Positions 44,152-52,872 of a stretch of 64,000 nucleotides of DNA are shown piece after piece. The notes under the pieces were generated by a model. That model was not told the origin of the DNA. It saw only the letters and a program-made list of their open reading frames with translations, and did no database searches. Location: the NCBI RefSeq assembly GCF_001591365.1, contig NZ_BCUT01000001.1, forward strand, positions 3,100,001-3,164,000. The letters are read 5' to 3'. A program made the translations under genes and the position numbers. The stretch's first letter is position 1, and every line of letters begins with the position of its first letter. Source of the stretch: Variovorax paradoxus NBRC 15149. Lineage in GTDB: Bacteria; Pseudomonadota; Gammaproteobacteria; Burkholderiales; Burkholderiaceae_C.

Positions 44152-45206
44152 TGCCGATGGCACCGGCCCTGCAGCGCATCGGCGGCTTCTGGCGCGAGGG
44201 CCGCTGGCGCGCGGGCGCGCAGCTGGCGGCCGCGGTGGCGCTGGCATGGTTGGTGGCCGTGGCGATGCGGCTGCCCGAGAGCTTCTGGGCCGTGATGAGC
44301 GTGCTGATCGTCATGCGGCCGAGCGCCGGCGGCACGCTCGGCGCGGGCTGGGAGCGCCTGCGCGGCACGGCCGCCGGCGCGCTCTGCGGACTCGCGGGGG
44401 TCTACCTGCAGCACCGGGGCGCGCCGGTGCTCGCGACCACGCTGGCCACCGTGATGCTGCTGGCCTTTGCCGGCGCCGCGCTGCCGGGTTTTCGCAGCGC
44501 GCCGGTGGCCGCGCTGCTCATTCTTTCGGCCGGCGCCATCCCCGGCCACTCGGCGCTCGACGTGGCGCTGCTGCGCATGCTGCAAATCGGCATCGGGGTG
44601 GGCGTGGCGCTGGCGGTGGCGCTCGTCGCGTCGGAGTACCGCGCGGGTCCGCGCTTCGATGCGGGTTGTGCCGCGTTGCTGCGCGGCATGGCGAAGCGCC
44701 TGGCCACGCTGGCCGCACTCGGCCCGGGCGACGCTGCCGGGCTGCCTGCCGAGTCCGAGGCCGAGCGTGCCAATGCCGCCGCGCGCGCGGCGCTCGCCCG
44801 GCTGGCGCTGCTCGCGGGCAGTGCCGACCTGGAAGCCCGCTGGTGGCGCCGCGGCGCTGCCGTGCCGGCGGCGCAGTCCTGCCGCAGCAAGGCGCGGCTC
44901 GCGGCGCGGATCTTCCAGGACGCCACCGTGCTCGAACGCATGCTGCGCCGCATGCCGGCTGGCGGCGCAGCGTGGCAGGACACCGCCCGGGCCGCGGCCG
45001 CCGCGCTCGCCGCCATGGCCGATGCGCTCGATGGCCAGGGCGTGCCTGATCTTGCCAAGCTTGCGCAGCTCGCACGCCGGCATGAGTCGCCGGGCGCCTC
45101 GTCCGCCTTGCTGCTGCTGGCGGCACCGGTGTGCCTGCTGCTCGAAGACCTGCAGCGCATGCAGCGCTGTGTGGCGGCAGCGGCATCCGCGGCATCCGCG
45201 GCCTGA
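44148..45206 (+). CDS. FUSC-family inner-membrane protein (aromatic-acid exporter-like), short form
   Basis: A 352-residue membrane protein. Five or six hydrophobic helices lie in the first 165 residues (AQLAAAVALAWLVAVAMRL, FWAVMSVLIVMRPSAGGTLG, GWERLRGTAAGALCGLAGVY). The remaining half is soluble and helical. FWAVMSVLIVMRPSAGGT is typical of the FUSC/AaeB group, which export aromatic acids. AaeB has about 650 residues and two membrane halves, so this is a half-length form. Three in-frame ATGs (44148, 44151, 44157) are possible starts, and the first overlaps the marR stop. It converges with arginase. Confidence 0.85.
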   Translation: MMPMAPALQRIGGFWREGRWRAGAQLAAAVALAWLVAVAMRLPESFWAVMSVLIVMRPSAGGTLGAGWERLRGTAAGALCGLAGVYLQHRGAPVLATTLATVMLLAFAGAALPGFRSAPVAALLILSAGAIPGHSALDVALLRMLQIGIGVGVALAVALVASEYRAGPRFDAGCAALLRGMAKRLATLAALGPGDAAGLPAESEAERANAAARAALARLALLAGSADLEARWWRRGAAVPAAQSCRSKARLAARIFQDATVLERMLRRMPAGGAAWQDTARAAAAALAAMADALDGQGVPDLAKLAQLARRHESPGASSALLLLAAPVCLLLEDLQRMQRCVAAAASAASAA

Positions 45207-45212
45207 AACCGC

Positions 45213-46136
45213 TCAGCGCACCAGCGTCGACTTTCCGAACAGGCTCTCGATCAGCTCCACCGCCACTTCGGCGGTCTGGTTGCGCACGTCGAGCGCGGGG
45301 TTCAGCTCCACCACGTCGACCGAGCCGAGGCGGCGGGTGTCGGCGACCATTTCCATGCACAGCTGCATCTCGCGGTAGGTCGGGCCGCCGCGCACGCCGG
45401 TGCCCACGCCGGGCGCGATGTTCGGGTCGAGGCAATCCAGGTCGAAGCTCACGTGCAGGTGGGTGTCTTCGTCCACGTCCTGCAGCGCCTCGGTCATGGT
45501 GGTGCGCATGCCGTGCTCGTCGATGTGGCGCATGTCGAACACATGCAGGCCGAGTGTGCGGATGGCGTCCTTCTCGTCCGCGTCGACGCTGCGGATGCCG
45601 ATGAAGCGGATGGCATCGTGCTCCAGCGCCGCGCGCTCGCCGCTCCAGCCGGTGAGCGCCGCGGGCCCGTGGCCCAGCAGGCAGGACACGGGCATGCCGT
45701 GCAGGTTGCCGCTCGGGCTGGTGGTTTCGGTGTTGACGTCGGAGTGCGCATCGAGCCACAGCACGCGCAGCTTCTTGCCGCGCTTGCGCACATGCCAGGC
45801 CACGGCGCTGATCGAGCCGATGGCCAGGCAGTGGTCGCCGCCCATCATGAGCGGCACGTGGCCGGTGCCCAGGGCGGTGTCGACGGCGGCGTAGACGGAG
45901 CGGTTCCAGGCAATCACCTCGTCGAGGTGGCGCAGGCCGTTGGCCGGCGCGGTCCACGGCGTGGCGGGGCCCGCGAGGTTGCCGCGGTCGATCACGGTGA
46001 AGCCCTGCCGCGCGAGCGCCTCCGGCAGCCCGGCCACGCGCAGCGCATCGGGGCCCATGCCGGCGCCGCGCACGCTGGCGCCGACGTCGGTGGGCGCGCC
46101 GATCAGTTCGAGGGTGGTGCCGTTGTCGTTGCTCAT
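45213..46136 (-). CDS. rocF: Arginase
   Basis: A 307-residue ureohydrolase. The Mn ligands are visible in MMGGDHCLAIGS, LWLDAHSDVNTETTSPSGNL and VSFDLDCLDPNIAPGVGTG. SPSGNLHGMPVSCLLGHGP is the arginase signature. It cleaves arginine to ornithine and urea. ATG 46136 overlaps the stop of the upstream peptidase gene (ATGA). With putA and glutamate dehydrogenase nearby, arginine carbon could reach glutamate via ornithine and proline; that link is inference. Confidence 0.95.
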   Translation of the reverse strand: MSNDNGTTLELIGAPTDVGASVRGAGMGPDALRVAGLPEALARQGFTVIDRGNLAGPATPWTAPANGLRHLDEVIAWNRSVYAAVDTALGTGHVPLMMGGDHCLAIGSISAVAWHVRKRGKKLRVLWLDAHSDVNTETTSPSGNLHGMPVSCLLGHGPAALTGWSGERAALEHDAIRFIGIRSVDADEKDAIRTLGLHVFDMRHIDEHGMRTTMTEALQDVDEDTHLHVSFDLDCLDPNIAPGVGTGVRGGPTYREMQLCMEMVADTRRLGSVDVVELNPALDVRNQTAEVAVELIESLFGKSTLVR

Positions 46137-48190
46137 GCGGATGTCCGTCCGATGTGCTCCCACAGGTAGGCGTAGCCCAGGGCGTCCATGAAGGCGGCCT
46201 CCTTGTTGTCGGTGGCCGCGCTGTGGCCGCCTTCGATGTTCTCGTAGAAGCTGCTGTCGTAGCCCATGGCGGCCAGCTTCGCATGCATCTTGCGCGCATG
46301 CACCGGGCCCACGCGGTCGTCGCGCGTCGACGTGGTGAAGAGCGCCGGCGGATAGGGCTGGCCTTTCTTCGCGTTCTCGTAGGGCGAGAAGGCCTGGATC
46401 CAGGCCCATTCTTCCGGATCGTCCGGGTCGCCGTATTCGGCAATCCACGAGGCGCCGGCCGACAGATGCGTGTAGCGCTTCATGTCGAGCAGCGCCACCT
46501 CGCTCACGATGGCGCCGTAGAGCGTGGGATACAGCGTGAGCATGTTGCCCATCAGCAGCCCGCCGTTGCTGCCGCCCATGGCGCCCAGGTGCGGCGGCGA
46601 AGTGATGTTGCGCGCGACGAGGTGCTCCGAAACCGCGGCGAAGTCCTCGCAGGTGCGCAGGCGGTCGCGCTGCAGCGCGGCCTGGTGCCAGCGCGGCCCG
46701 TACTCGCCGCCGCCGCGGATGTTGGCCACCACGTAGACGCCGCCCCGCTCGAGCCATGCGCGGCCGATGGCGCCGCTGTAGCTGGGCTGCAGCGAGATCT
46801 CGAAGCCGCCGTAGGCGTACTGCAGCGTGGGGTTCCTGCCGTCGGCCTGCAGGTTCCTGGGCGCAATCTCGAAGTAGGGCACGCGCGTGCCGTCCTTCGA
46901 GGTGGCGAAATGCTGGCTCACGCGGTAGCCGGAGGCATCGAAGAAGGCGGGGCTGTCCTTCAGCGGCTCGGGCTCGCCCCGGCCGATGGTGCCGATGTAG
47001 AGCGTGGTCGGCTGCAGGAAGCCGCTCACGGTCAGGAAGTAGTCGTCGTTCTCGTCCTCGTCGACACCCCCGGCCGCAATGGTCGAGAGCTCGGGCGCGC
47101 CGCCCAGGCCCTCGCGCTTCCATGCCTTGGAGCTGGCCCCTGGCGTGAGCACTTCGAGCCGGTTCACCACGTCGTGCATCACGTTGAGGATCAGGTGGTG
47201 GCGGGTCCACGAATAGTCGTCGAGCGCGGTCGTGTCGTCGGGCTCGAACAGCACGGTGATCTCGCGCCGGCCGGCCATGTAGTCGTCGAAGCGCATTGCC
47301 AGCAGCGAGCCCGGCTTGTAGGTGGTGCCGCCCACGGTCCAGGGGCTGCGCGGCTCGACCAGCATCCACTCGCGCGTGACCTCGGTGCTGGCGTCGTCGG
47401 GCACGTCGATCTTCACCAGCCGGCCGTCGCCCGTGCGCAGCCAGGTCTCGCTGTCGTAGAAGTCCATCTGGCGCGAGACGAAGTCGCGCTCGAAGCCCGG
47501 CGTGTTGTCGCGCCAGGCGCTGACCGTCATGTCGTCCTCGCCGCCCTCGTAGACCGTGGCCGCGCTTTCCAGCGGCGTGCCGCGCTTCCATTCCTTGACG
47601 ATGCGCGGGTAGCTCGAACTGGTCATAGAGCCGGGGCCGAAGTCGGTGGCCACGTAGAGGTGGTCGATGTCTTTCCACGCCACGTTGCTCTTGGCCTCGG
47701 GCAGCGTGAAGCCGCTTGCGACGAACTGCTTGAGCTCGAGGTCGAACTCGCGCACGACGTTCGCATCGGCGCCGCCGCGCGAGAGCGAGACGAGGCAGCG
47801 CTTGTAGCCGGGCTGCAGGCAATCGGCGCCGTGCCAGACCCAGTTTTCCTTGTCGGCCTCGGCCAGCGCGTCGAGGTCGAGCACGGTTTCCCATTCCGGC
47901 TGGGGCTTGCGGTATTCGGCCAGCGTGGTGCGCCGCCACAGGCCCTTGGGGTTCTTCTTGTCGCGCCAGAAGTTGTAGAAGAGCGGGCCGATCTTGCGCA
48001 CCATCGGAATGCGGGCCTCGGAGTCGAGCACTTCGAGGATGCCCTGCTCCATCCGCTCGAAGGCGGGCGACAGCGCGTAGCGCCGCACGGTCTTCGCGTT
48101 GTGCTGGCGCGCCCATTCGAGCTGTTCGGCGCCGTCGATGTCTTCGAGCCACTGGTGCTCGTCGGTCTGCGTGGAAGCGGTGGATGTCAT
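46133..48190 (-). CDS. S9-family prolyl oligopeptidase
   Basis: A 685-residue serine peptidase. The N-terminal beta-propeller (about 60-400) is followed by an alpha/beta-hydrolase domain. The nucleophile Ser is in GAMGGSNGGLLMGNMLTLYP, Asp in TTSTRDDRVGPVHARKMH and His in NIEGGHSAATDNKEA. It cuts short peptides after proline. There is no signal peptide, so it is probably cytoplasmic. ATG 48190 is used; the frame opens at 48226. The arginase gene is coupled directly behind it, suggesting joint amino-acid catabolism. Confidence 0.95.
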   Translation of the reverse strand: MTSTASTQTDEHQWLEDIDGAEQLEWARQHNAKTVRRYALSPAFERMEQGILEVLDSEARIPMVRKIGPLFYNFWRDKKNPKGLWRRTTLAEYRKPQPEWETVLDLDALAEADKENWVWHGADCLQPGYKRCLVSLSRGGADANVVREFDLELKQFVASGFTLPEAKSNVAWKDIDHLYVATDFGPGSMTSSSYPRIVKEWKRGTPLESAATVYEGGEDDMTVSAWRDNTPGFERDFVSRQMDFYDSETWLRTGDGRLVKIDVPDDASTEVTREWMLVEPRSPWTVGGTTYKPGSLLAMRFDDYMAGRREITVLFEPDDTTALDDYSWTRHHLILNVMHDVVNRLEVLTPGASSKAWKREGLGGAPELSTIAAGGVDEDENDDYFLTVSGFLQPTTLYIGTIGRGEPEPLKDSPAFFDASGYRVSQHFATSKDGTRVPYFEIAPRNLQADGRNPTLQYAYGGFEISLQPSYSGAIGRAWLERGGVYVVANIRGGGEYGPRWHQAALQRDRLRTCEDFAAVSEHLVARNITSPPHLGAMGGSNGGLLMGNMLTLYPTLYGAIVSEVALLDMKRYTHLSAGASWIAEYGDPDDPEEWAWIQAFSPYENAKKGQPYPPALFTTSTRDDRVGPVHARKMHAKLAAMGYDSSFYENIEGGHSAATDNKEAAFMDALGYAYLWEHIGRTSA

Positions 48191-48379
48191 GGGCGCAGTG
48201 TACGAATCCGCCGTGAAGAAAGGCATGCCTGCCGTCAGGGTCGGCCGAAGCTACTGAATTCATAGCGCACCGCGCGCCGGCCTAGTGACAAACCCGCGTT
48301 CGGCGGTTTGGCCTCGATGCGCGGGGCTCCCACGGGTATCCTGCCGGACGGCGCCTGCGCACACAAGGAGACACGACAC

Positions 48380-50050
48380 ATGAAACACCTGAGCGGTCTT
48401 GATGCCACCTTCCTGCACCTGGAAACCCCCGAGATGCCGATGCACGTGGGTTCGCTCAACGTGCTCGACCTGCCCAAGGGCTACAAGGGCGATTTCTACG
48501 AGGATGCCAAGCAGTTCATGGCCAGCCGCATCCACCTGGCCGACGTGTTCACGCGCAAGCTCGCACTGATGCCCTTCGACATGACCAACCCGGTGTGGGT
48601 GGCCGACGAGGACATCGACCTCGACTACCACGTGCGCCACATCACGCTGCCCAGGCCCGGCACCAACCGCCAGCTGCAGCAGTACGTGGCGCGGCTGCAT
48701 TCCACCTTGCTCGACCGCAGCCGCCCGATGTGGGAGTTCTTCATCATCGACGGCCTGAAGAGCGGCCAGGTGGCGCTCTACACCAAGGTGCACCATGCGG
48801 GCATCGACGGCCAGGCCGGCGTGGCGCTCGGCAAGGCCATCTTCGACCTCGAGCCCACGGGCCGCGTGGTCAAGCCGCCGCGCGCCCGCGCGCGCAGCAG
48901 CGGCTACCAGCTGGGCATGGCCGAGCTTGCGACCGCGGCGCTGCGCAACACGGCGCAGCAGTACGTCAAGCTGTTCAAGATGGCGCCGGCCATCGCGCGC
49001 GCGCTCGGCGGCCTCGCCAAGCCCGACGAGAAGGCGGCCGAGAAGGACGCCGCCACCGCGCCCAAGAAGTTCAACCTGTTTGCGCCGCGCACCTCGCTGA
49101 ACGTGTCGATCACCAACCAGCGCACCTTTGCCGGCCGCACCATCTCGCTGGCCGAGACCAAGCACATCGCCAGGCACTTCGGCGTGTCGCTCAACGACGT
49201 GGTGATGGCCACCGTGGCCGGCGCGCTGCGCCACTACCTGGCCGACAACAACGAGCTGCCCGCCAAGCCGCTGGTGGCCGGCGTGCCCGTGAGCCTGCGC
49301 GAAGCGGGCGACGACACGGCCAACAACCAGGCCAGCATGATCCTCGTGAGCCTGGCCACCGACATCACCGACCCGGTGCAGCGGCTGAAGGCGATCAATG
49401 CGTCGTCGACCAGCTCGAAGTCGACCATGAACCGCTTCAAGGCGGTGATCCTCGACGACTTCCCGACCTTTGCCGCGCCCTGGCTGGTGTCGGGCATCGC
49501 CTCGATGGTGGGCCGCTCGGGCCTCGTGAACCTGCTGCCGCCGGCCGCCAACGTGGCCATCTCCAACGTGGCGGGCGCGCCGTTCCCGATGTACTTTGCG
49601 GGCGCGCTGGTCACCAGCTACTACCCGGTGTCGATCGCGAGCCACGGCACGGCCCTCAATGTCACGGTGCAGAGCTACAACGGACGCATGGACTACGGCC
49701 TCATCGCCTGCCGCCGCGCGGTGCCCGACATCACCGAGATCGGCGACTACATGCTGGCCGAGCACCAGCTGCTGCTGGGCCTGACGCAGACGCACCCGGC
49801 AGCGGCGGGCGCGGCGCCCGCGAAGACAGCGGCGGCTCCCGAGCCGGCACCCGCCGTGAAGGCGGCGCCGAGGCCGGTTGCAAAAAAGGCGGCGGCGAAG
49901 AAGCCGCCGGCAGCCAAAGCCGCCGCGGCCAAGGCGCCGGCCGCCAAGACCGCCGCCAGGAAGGCACCGGCCAAGGCGGCCGCACCCAAGGCCGCGCCGC
50001 GCAAGCCCGCGGCGCCCGCCAAACGCGCCAGGGTGGCCACTGCGGCATGA
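48380..50050 (+). CDS. Wax ester synthase/diacylglycerol acyltransferase with basic C-terminal tail
   Basis: A 556-residue WS/DGAT enzyme making wax esters and/or triacylglycerol from acyl-CoA. The active site HHAGIDG is at 138-144. Family blocks include MKHLSGLDATFLHLETPEMP, PLDRSRP-like TLLDRSRPMWEFFIIDGL and NVAISNVAGAPFPMYFAGA. Known members end near residue 460. Here about 80 extra residues follow, made almost wholly of Ala, Lys and Pro (VAKKAAAKKPPAAKAAAAKA), like histone H1 or AlgP/PhaF tails. ATG 48380 has AAGGAG nine bases upstream. Two phasin-like genes with similar tails follow. Confidence 0.93.
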   Translation: MKHLSGLDATFLHLETPEMPMHVGSLNVLDLPKGYKGDFYEDAKQFMASRIHLADVFTRKLALMPFDMTNPVWVADEDIDLDYHVRHITLPRPGTNRQLQQYVARLHSTLLDRSRPMWEFFIIDGLKSGQVALYTKVHHAGIDGQAGVALGKAIFDLEPTGRVVKPPRARARSSGYQLGMAELATAALRNTAQQYVKLFKMAPAIARALGGLAKPDEKAAEKDAATAPKKFNLFAPRTSLNVSITNQRTFAGRTISLAETKHIARHFGVSLNDVVMATVAGALRHYLADNNELPAKPLVAGVPVSLREAGDDTANNQASMILVSLATDITDPVQRLKAINASSTSSKSTMNRFKAVILDDFPTFAAPWLVSGIASMVGRSGLVNLLPPAANVAISNVAGAPFPMYFAGALVTSYYPVSIASHGTALNVTVQSYNGRMDYGLIACRRAVPDITEIGDYMLAEHQLLLGLTQTHPAAAGAAPAKTAAAPEPAPAVKAAPRPVAKKAAAKKPPAAKAAAAKAPAAKTAARKAPAKAAAPKAAPRKPAAPAKRARVATAA

Positions 50051-50186
50051 TCGCCAGGCACGAGGGCCGGAAAATTGGGGCAGTTGGACTAGTTTTCCGA
50101 CTGTTCTAGCTTTCCAGGCCTAGGCACTCTGGAAGAAGATCACTTCATCGCGAATCCAGCGACCGATCAACTTCCAGGAAATCCAC

Positions 50187-50744
50187 ATGACCACCACGCA
50201 AGCCTCCTTCTCTTCCGCCGCCATCCACGTCATCGGCCAGTACAACGACGCCGGCAAGACCCTGGTGGGTGCCTACCGCGCCGGCGTCCATCGCCTGCTC
50301 GGCGGCGCCGCGTCGCGCTACAGCGAATTCCTCGGCAGCCGCCAGATTCCGCTGGTGAGCGAGCAGGTCAAGGCCAACCTGATCGGCGCGCAGGAAAAGA
50401 TCAACGGCTTCCTGGCCAACCGCCTGGACATCGACACCGGCCGCATCGTCTCGGTGATGGACCGCGTCGCCGCGGGCACCACGAGCGGCATCGAAACCGT
50501 GGCCGGCCGCGTGGCGCGCGTCGAGTCGCCCGTCGTCACCTCGGTGGTCAAGACGCTGAATGCGCTGAACCAGCCGATCGCCAACGTGTCGGTGCAGATC
50601 GCCGACAAGGTCGCTGCCGGTGCCAGGCAGATCGAAGTGCGCGTGAGCGGCACCGAAGAAGCCAAGCCCGTGCGCAGCGTGAAGGCCAAGGCCGCCGCTG
50701 CCAAGAAGCCGGTTCGCCGCACCGCCGCCCGCAAGGCGGCCTGA
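50187..50744 (+). CDS. Phasin-like helical protein with basic C-terminal tail
   Basis: A 185-residue amphipathic helical protein (AIHVIGQYNDAGKTLVGAYR, VSEQVKANLIGAQEKINGFL, RIVSVMDRVAAGTTSGIETV). The last 30 residues are Lys/Ala/Arg-rich (KAKAAAAKKPVRRTAARKAA). I do not recognise a named family. The amphipathic helices, the tail and the position between WS/DGAT and a phasin suggest a granule or lipid-droplet surface protein; that is inference. AGGAAATCC precedes the ATG. It is 17 bp upstream of the next gene. Confidence 0.7.
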   Translation: MTTTQASFSSAAIHVIGQYNDAGKTLVGAYRAGVHRLLGGAASRYSEFLGSRQIPLVSEQVKANLIGAQEKINGFLANRLDIDTGRIVSVMDRVAAGTTSGIETVAGRVARVESPVVTSVVKTLNALNQPIANVSVQIADKVAAGARQIEVRVSGTEEAKPVRSVKAKAAAAKKPVRRTAARKAA

Positions 50745-50761
50745 CCCTGGAGCAACAACGC

Positions 50762-51307
50762 ATGGCGACCCGCCCCGATCCGACGGACGATTCCAGGAAG
50801 AAGAGGGCGGCGCCTGCGAAGCCTGCAAGAAAAACTCCTGCGGCCAGGAAGGCGCCCGCAGCCGGGAAGAGGGCTGCGGCACCGAAGAAAAGAACGGCCG
50901 CTGCCGCACCGGACACCGCGCCGGGCAAGAAGGCCGTCGGCGCCGAGGGCCTGCTGCGCGCCGGCCTCAAGGTGCTCGGCAATGTGCGCGACGACGTCGC
51001 CAAGCGCCAGGCCAACGTGATCGAAGGGCTGCTGGGCATCGGCCAGGCCAGGTTCGATCCGGCAGCGGCTGCCAAGGCTGCAGTCCCTCGCGGCTTTCCG
51101 GGCCTCGACAGCTTCGGCCTGCGCAAGTTCGAAGACGTGTTCGACCAGCGCGTGGCCACCGCGCTGCAGCGCCTGGGCATGCCCAGCGCGCAAGAGGTGC
51201 AGGCGCTGCGCGAAGAAGTCATTCGCCTGCGTGAACGCCTCGCGCAACTCGAGCCAAAGCAACTCGAGCCCAGGAACGCCGGCCCGCGCGGCAGCGGCAA
51301 GCGCTGA
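50762..51307 (+). CDS. Phasin-family (PhaF/PhaI-like) granule protein with basic N-terminal tail
   Basis: A 181-residue protein. The first 60 residues are Lys/Ala/Pro-rich (KKRAAPAKPARKTPAARKAP). The rest is helical (VLGNVRDDVAKRQANVIEGL, LRKFEDVFDQRVATALQRLG) and ends in a coiled-coil/leucine-zipper-like region (ALREEVIRLRERLAQLE). PhaF of pseudomonads has a phasin half and an AAKP-type DNA-binding half, in the opposite order. The gene is probably co-transcribed with the previous one and may link storage granules to the nucleoid. SD AGGAG-like CCTGGAGC is upstream. Confidence 0.78.
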   Translation: MATRPDPTDDSRKKRAAPAKPARKTPAARKAPAAGKRAAAPKKRTAAAAPDTAPGKKAVGAEGLLRAGLKVLGNVRDDVAKRQANVIEGLLGIGQARFDPAAAAKAAVPRGFPGLDSFGLRKFEDVFDQRVATALQRLGMPSAQEVQALREEVIRLRERLAQLEPKQLEPRNAGPRGSGKR

Positions 51308-51357
51308 GCGCCGGCAGCCCGGCGAAGCACCGACGCACGCAGCAGCACCAGCCGGTT

Positions 51358-51993
51358 GTGGCCAGTTCCAACACCACGCGCGACCGCATCCTGCAGGCCA
51401 GCCTCGCGCTGTTCAATGCGCAGGGCCTGGCGGCGGTGTCCACGCACAAGATCGCGGCCGAGCTCGGCATCAGCCCGGGCAACCTGCACTACCACTTCAA
51501 GGCCAAGCAGCTGATCGTCGAATGGCTGTTCCGGCGCTTCGAGCAGCGGCTCGAAGTGCTCGACGGCTCCGCGGGCTCGATCACCGCCATCGACGACCTC
51601 TGGCTCGCGCTGCACCTGCGCTTCGAGGCCATCGACCAGTACCGCTTCATCTACCGCGACATGGCCTTCCTGGCCGGCGAATACCCCGCGCTCGGCCAGC
51701 GCGCGCAGGCGCTCACCGCGCAGAACCTGCTGGCGGCCCAGGCGCTGTGCGAAGGGCTGGTGGCCTCGGGCGTGATCGAGACCAGCGCCGAGCAGGCCCG
51801 CATCCTCGCCCTGCAGATGGTCTTCACCACCACCTGCTGGCTCTCGTTCGAACGCCTGGTGCCGGGGCGCGACGCGCTCGCGCAGGCCGACCCGGGATTG
51901 GCGGCCTTCTACACGCTCACCCTGATTTCCCCGTATGTTTCCAGCGAATCGAGGGCTTACCTTGATTACCTGCGGGGCAAATACCTCGGATAA
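51358..51993 (+). CDS. TetR-family regulator (storage-lipid cluster)
   Basis: A 211-residue TetR protein with HTH SNTTRDRILQASLALFNAQG, VSTHKIAAELGISPGNLHYH then FKAKQLIVEWLF. The C-domain contains FIYRDMAFLAGEYPALGQRA. Tightly similar TetR proteins are found beside polyester/phasin genes, so it may control the cluster. The start is GTG 51358. It lies 50 bp after the phasin gene and 89 bp before the hydrolase. Confidence 0.88.
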   Translation: MASSNTTRDRILQASLALFNAQGLAAVSTHKIAAELGISPGNLHYHFKAKQLIVEWLFRRFEQRLEVLDGSAGSITAIDDLWLALHLRFEAIDQYRFIYRDMAFLAGEYPALGQRAQALTAQNLLAAQALCEGLVASGVIETSAEQARILALQMVFTTTCWLSFERLVPGRDALAQADPGLAAFYTLTLISPYVSSESRAYLDYLRGKYLG

Positions 51994-52082
51994 AGATCGC
52001 TGTTGTCCGACGCGGCGGTGAAACTTTGGTTCGCCATGCTCGTCCCACCCAGCAACCAGGCACAGAAAGGAAAGCCGCCCTC

Positions 52083-52856
52083 ATGACCACCGCCACCCGA
52101 GACCCCATCGCGCCGCCGTCCGGCCTGCTGCTGCTGGCCGAGGCGCGCGCACTCTGGGAAACGGGCGCCGGCATCGCGATGTGGCCGCTGCTGCAGCTCG
52201 CGCCGCGCGGCGACGGGCATCCGGTGCTCGTGCTGCCCGGCCTCGTGGCGGGCGACGGCTCCACGCTGGTGCTGCGCCGCTACCTGTGCAGCCGCGGCTA
52301 CGACGCGCACGGCTGGGGCCAGGGCCGCAACTTCGGTCCGCGCGAAGGCGTGGAAGACGGCATGCTCGCGCTGCTGAAATCCCTCGCCGAAAAGAGCGGC
52401 CGGAAGGTCAGCGTGATCGGCTGGAGCCTGGGCGGCGTCTATGCGCGGCTGCTGGCATCGGCGCAGCCGGCGCTGGTGCGCAACGTCATCACCCTGGGCA
52501 GCCCGTTCTCCGGCAGCCCGCGCGCCACCAATGCATGGCGCGTGTACGAGGGCGTGAGCGGCCAGAGCTCGCACGACCCGCGCCGCATGAAGTTCGTGCA
52601 GCCCACGCCGCCGGTGCCCACGACCTCGATCTTCAGCCGCACCGACGGCGTCGTCGCCTGGCGCTGCAGCCTCGAGAAGCCGGGGCCGCAGGCGGAAAAC
52701 ATCGAGGTGGTGGCGAGCCACCTGGGGCTGGGCGCGCATCCGGCGGTGCTCTATGCGCTGGCCGACCGGCTGGCGCAGCCGGAGGGCGAGTGGAAGCCCT
52801 TCAACCGCGGCCTGCTCGGGCCGCTGGTCTATCCCGATCCGAGCCGCAAGGCCTGA
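52083..52856 (+). CDS. Alpha/beta hydrolase (lipase/esterase-like)
   Basis: A 257-residue alpha/beta hydrolase. The oxyanion region is PVLVLPGLVAGDGSTLVLRR and the nucleophile elbow VSVIGWSLGGVYARLL (GWSLGG, Ser). The probable Asp is in SIFSRTDGVVAWRC and the His in VVASHLGLG. The pattern resembles lipase-type enzymes that act on lipid esters. The neighbours are WS/DGAT and phasins, so lipid or polyester turnover is a reasonable guess. ATG 52083 is used, although the frame opens at 52026. It converges with the P450 gene. Confidence 0.85.
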   Translation: MTTATRDPIAPPSGLLLLAEARALWETGAGIAMWPLLQLAPRGDGHPVLVLPGLVAGDGSTLVLRRYLCSRGYDAHGWGQGRNFGPREGVEDGMLALLKSLAEKSGRKVSVIGWSLGGVYARLLASAQPALVRNVITLGSPFSGSPRATNAWRVYEGVSGQSSHDPRRMKFVQPTPPVPTTSIFSRTDGVVAWRCSLEKPGPQAENIEVVASHLGLGAHPAVLYALADRLAQPEGEWKPFNRGLLGPLVYPDPSRKA

Positions 52857-52872
52857 CTGAACTGCGGCGGGG

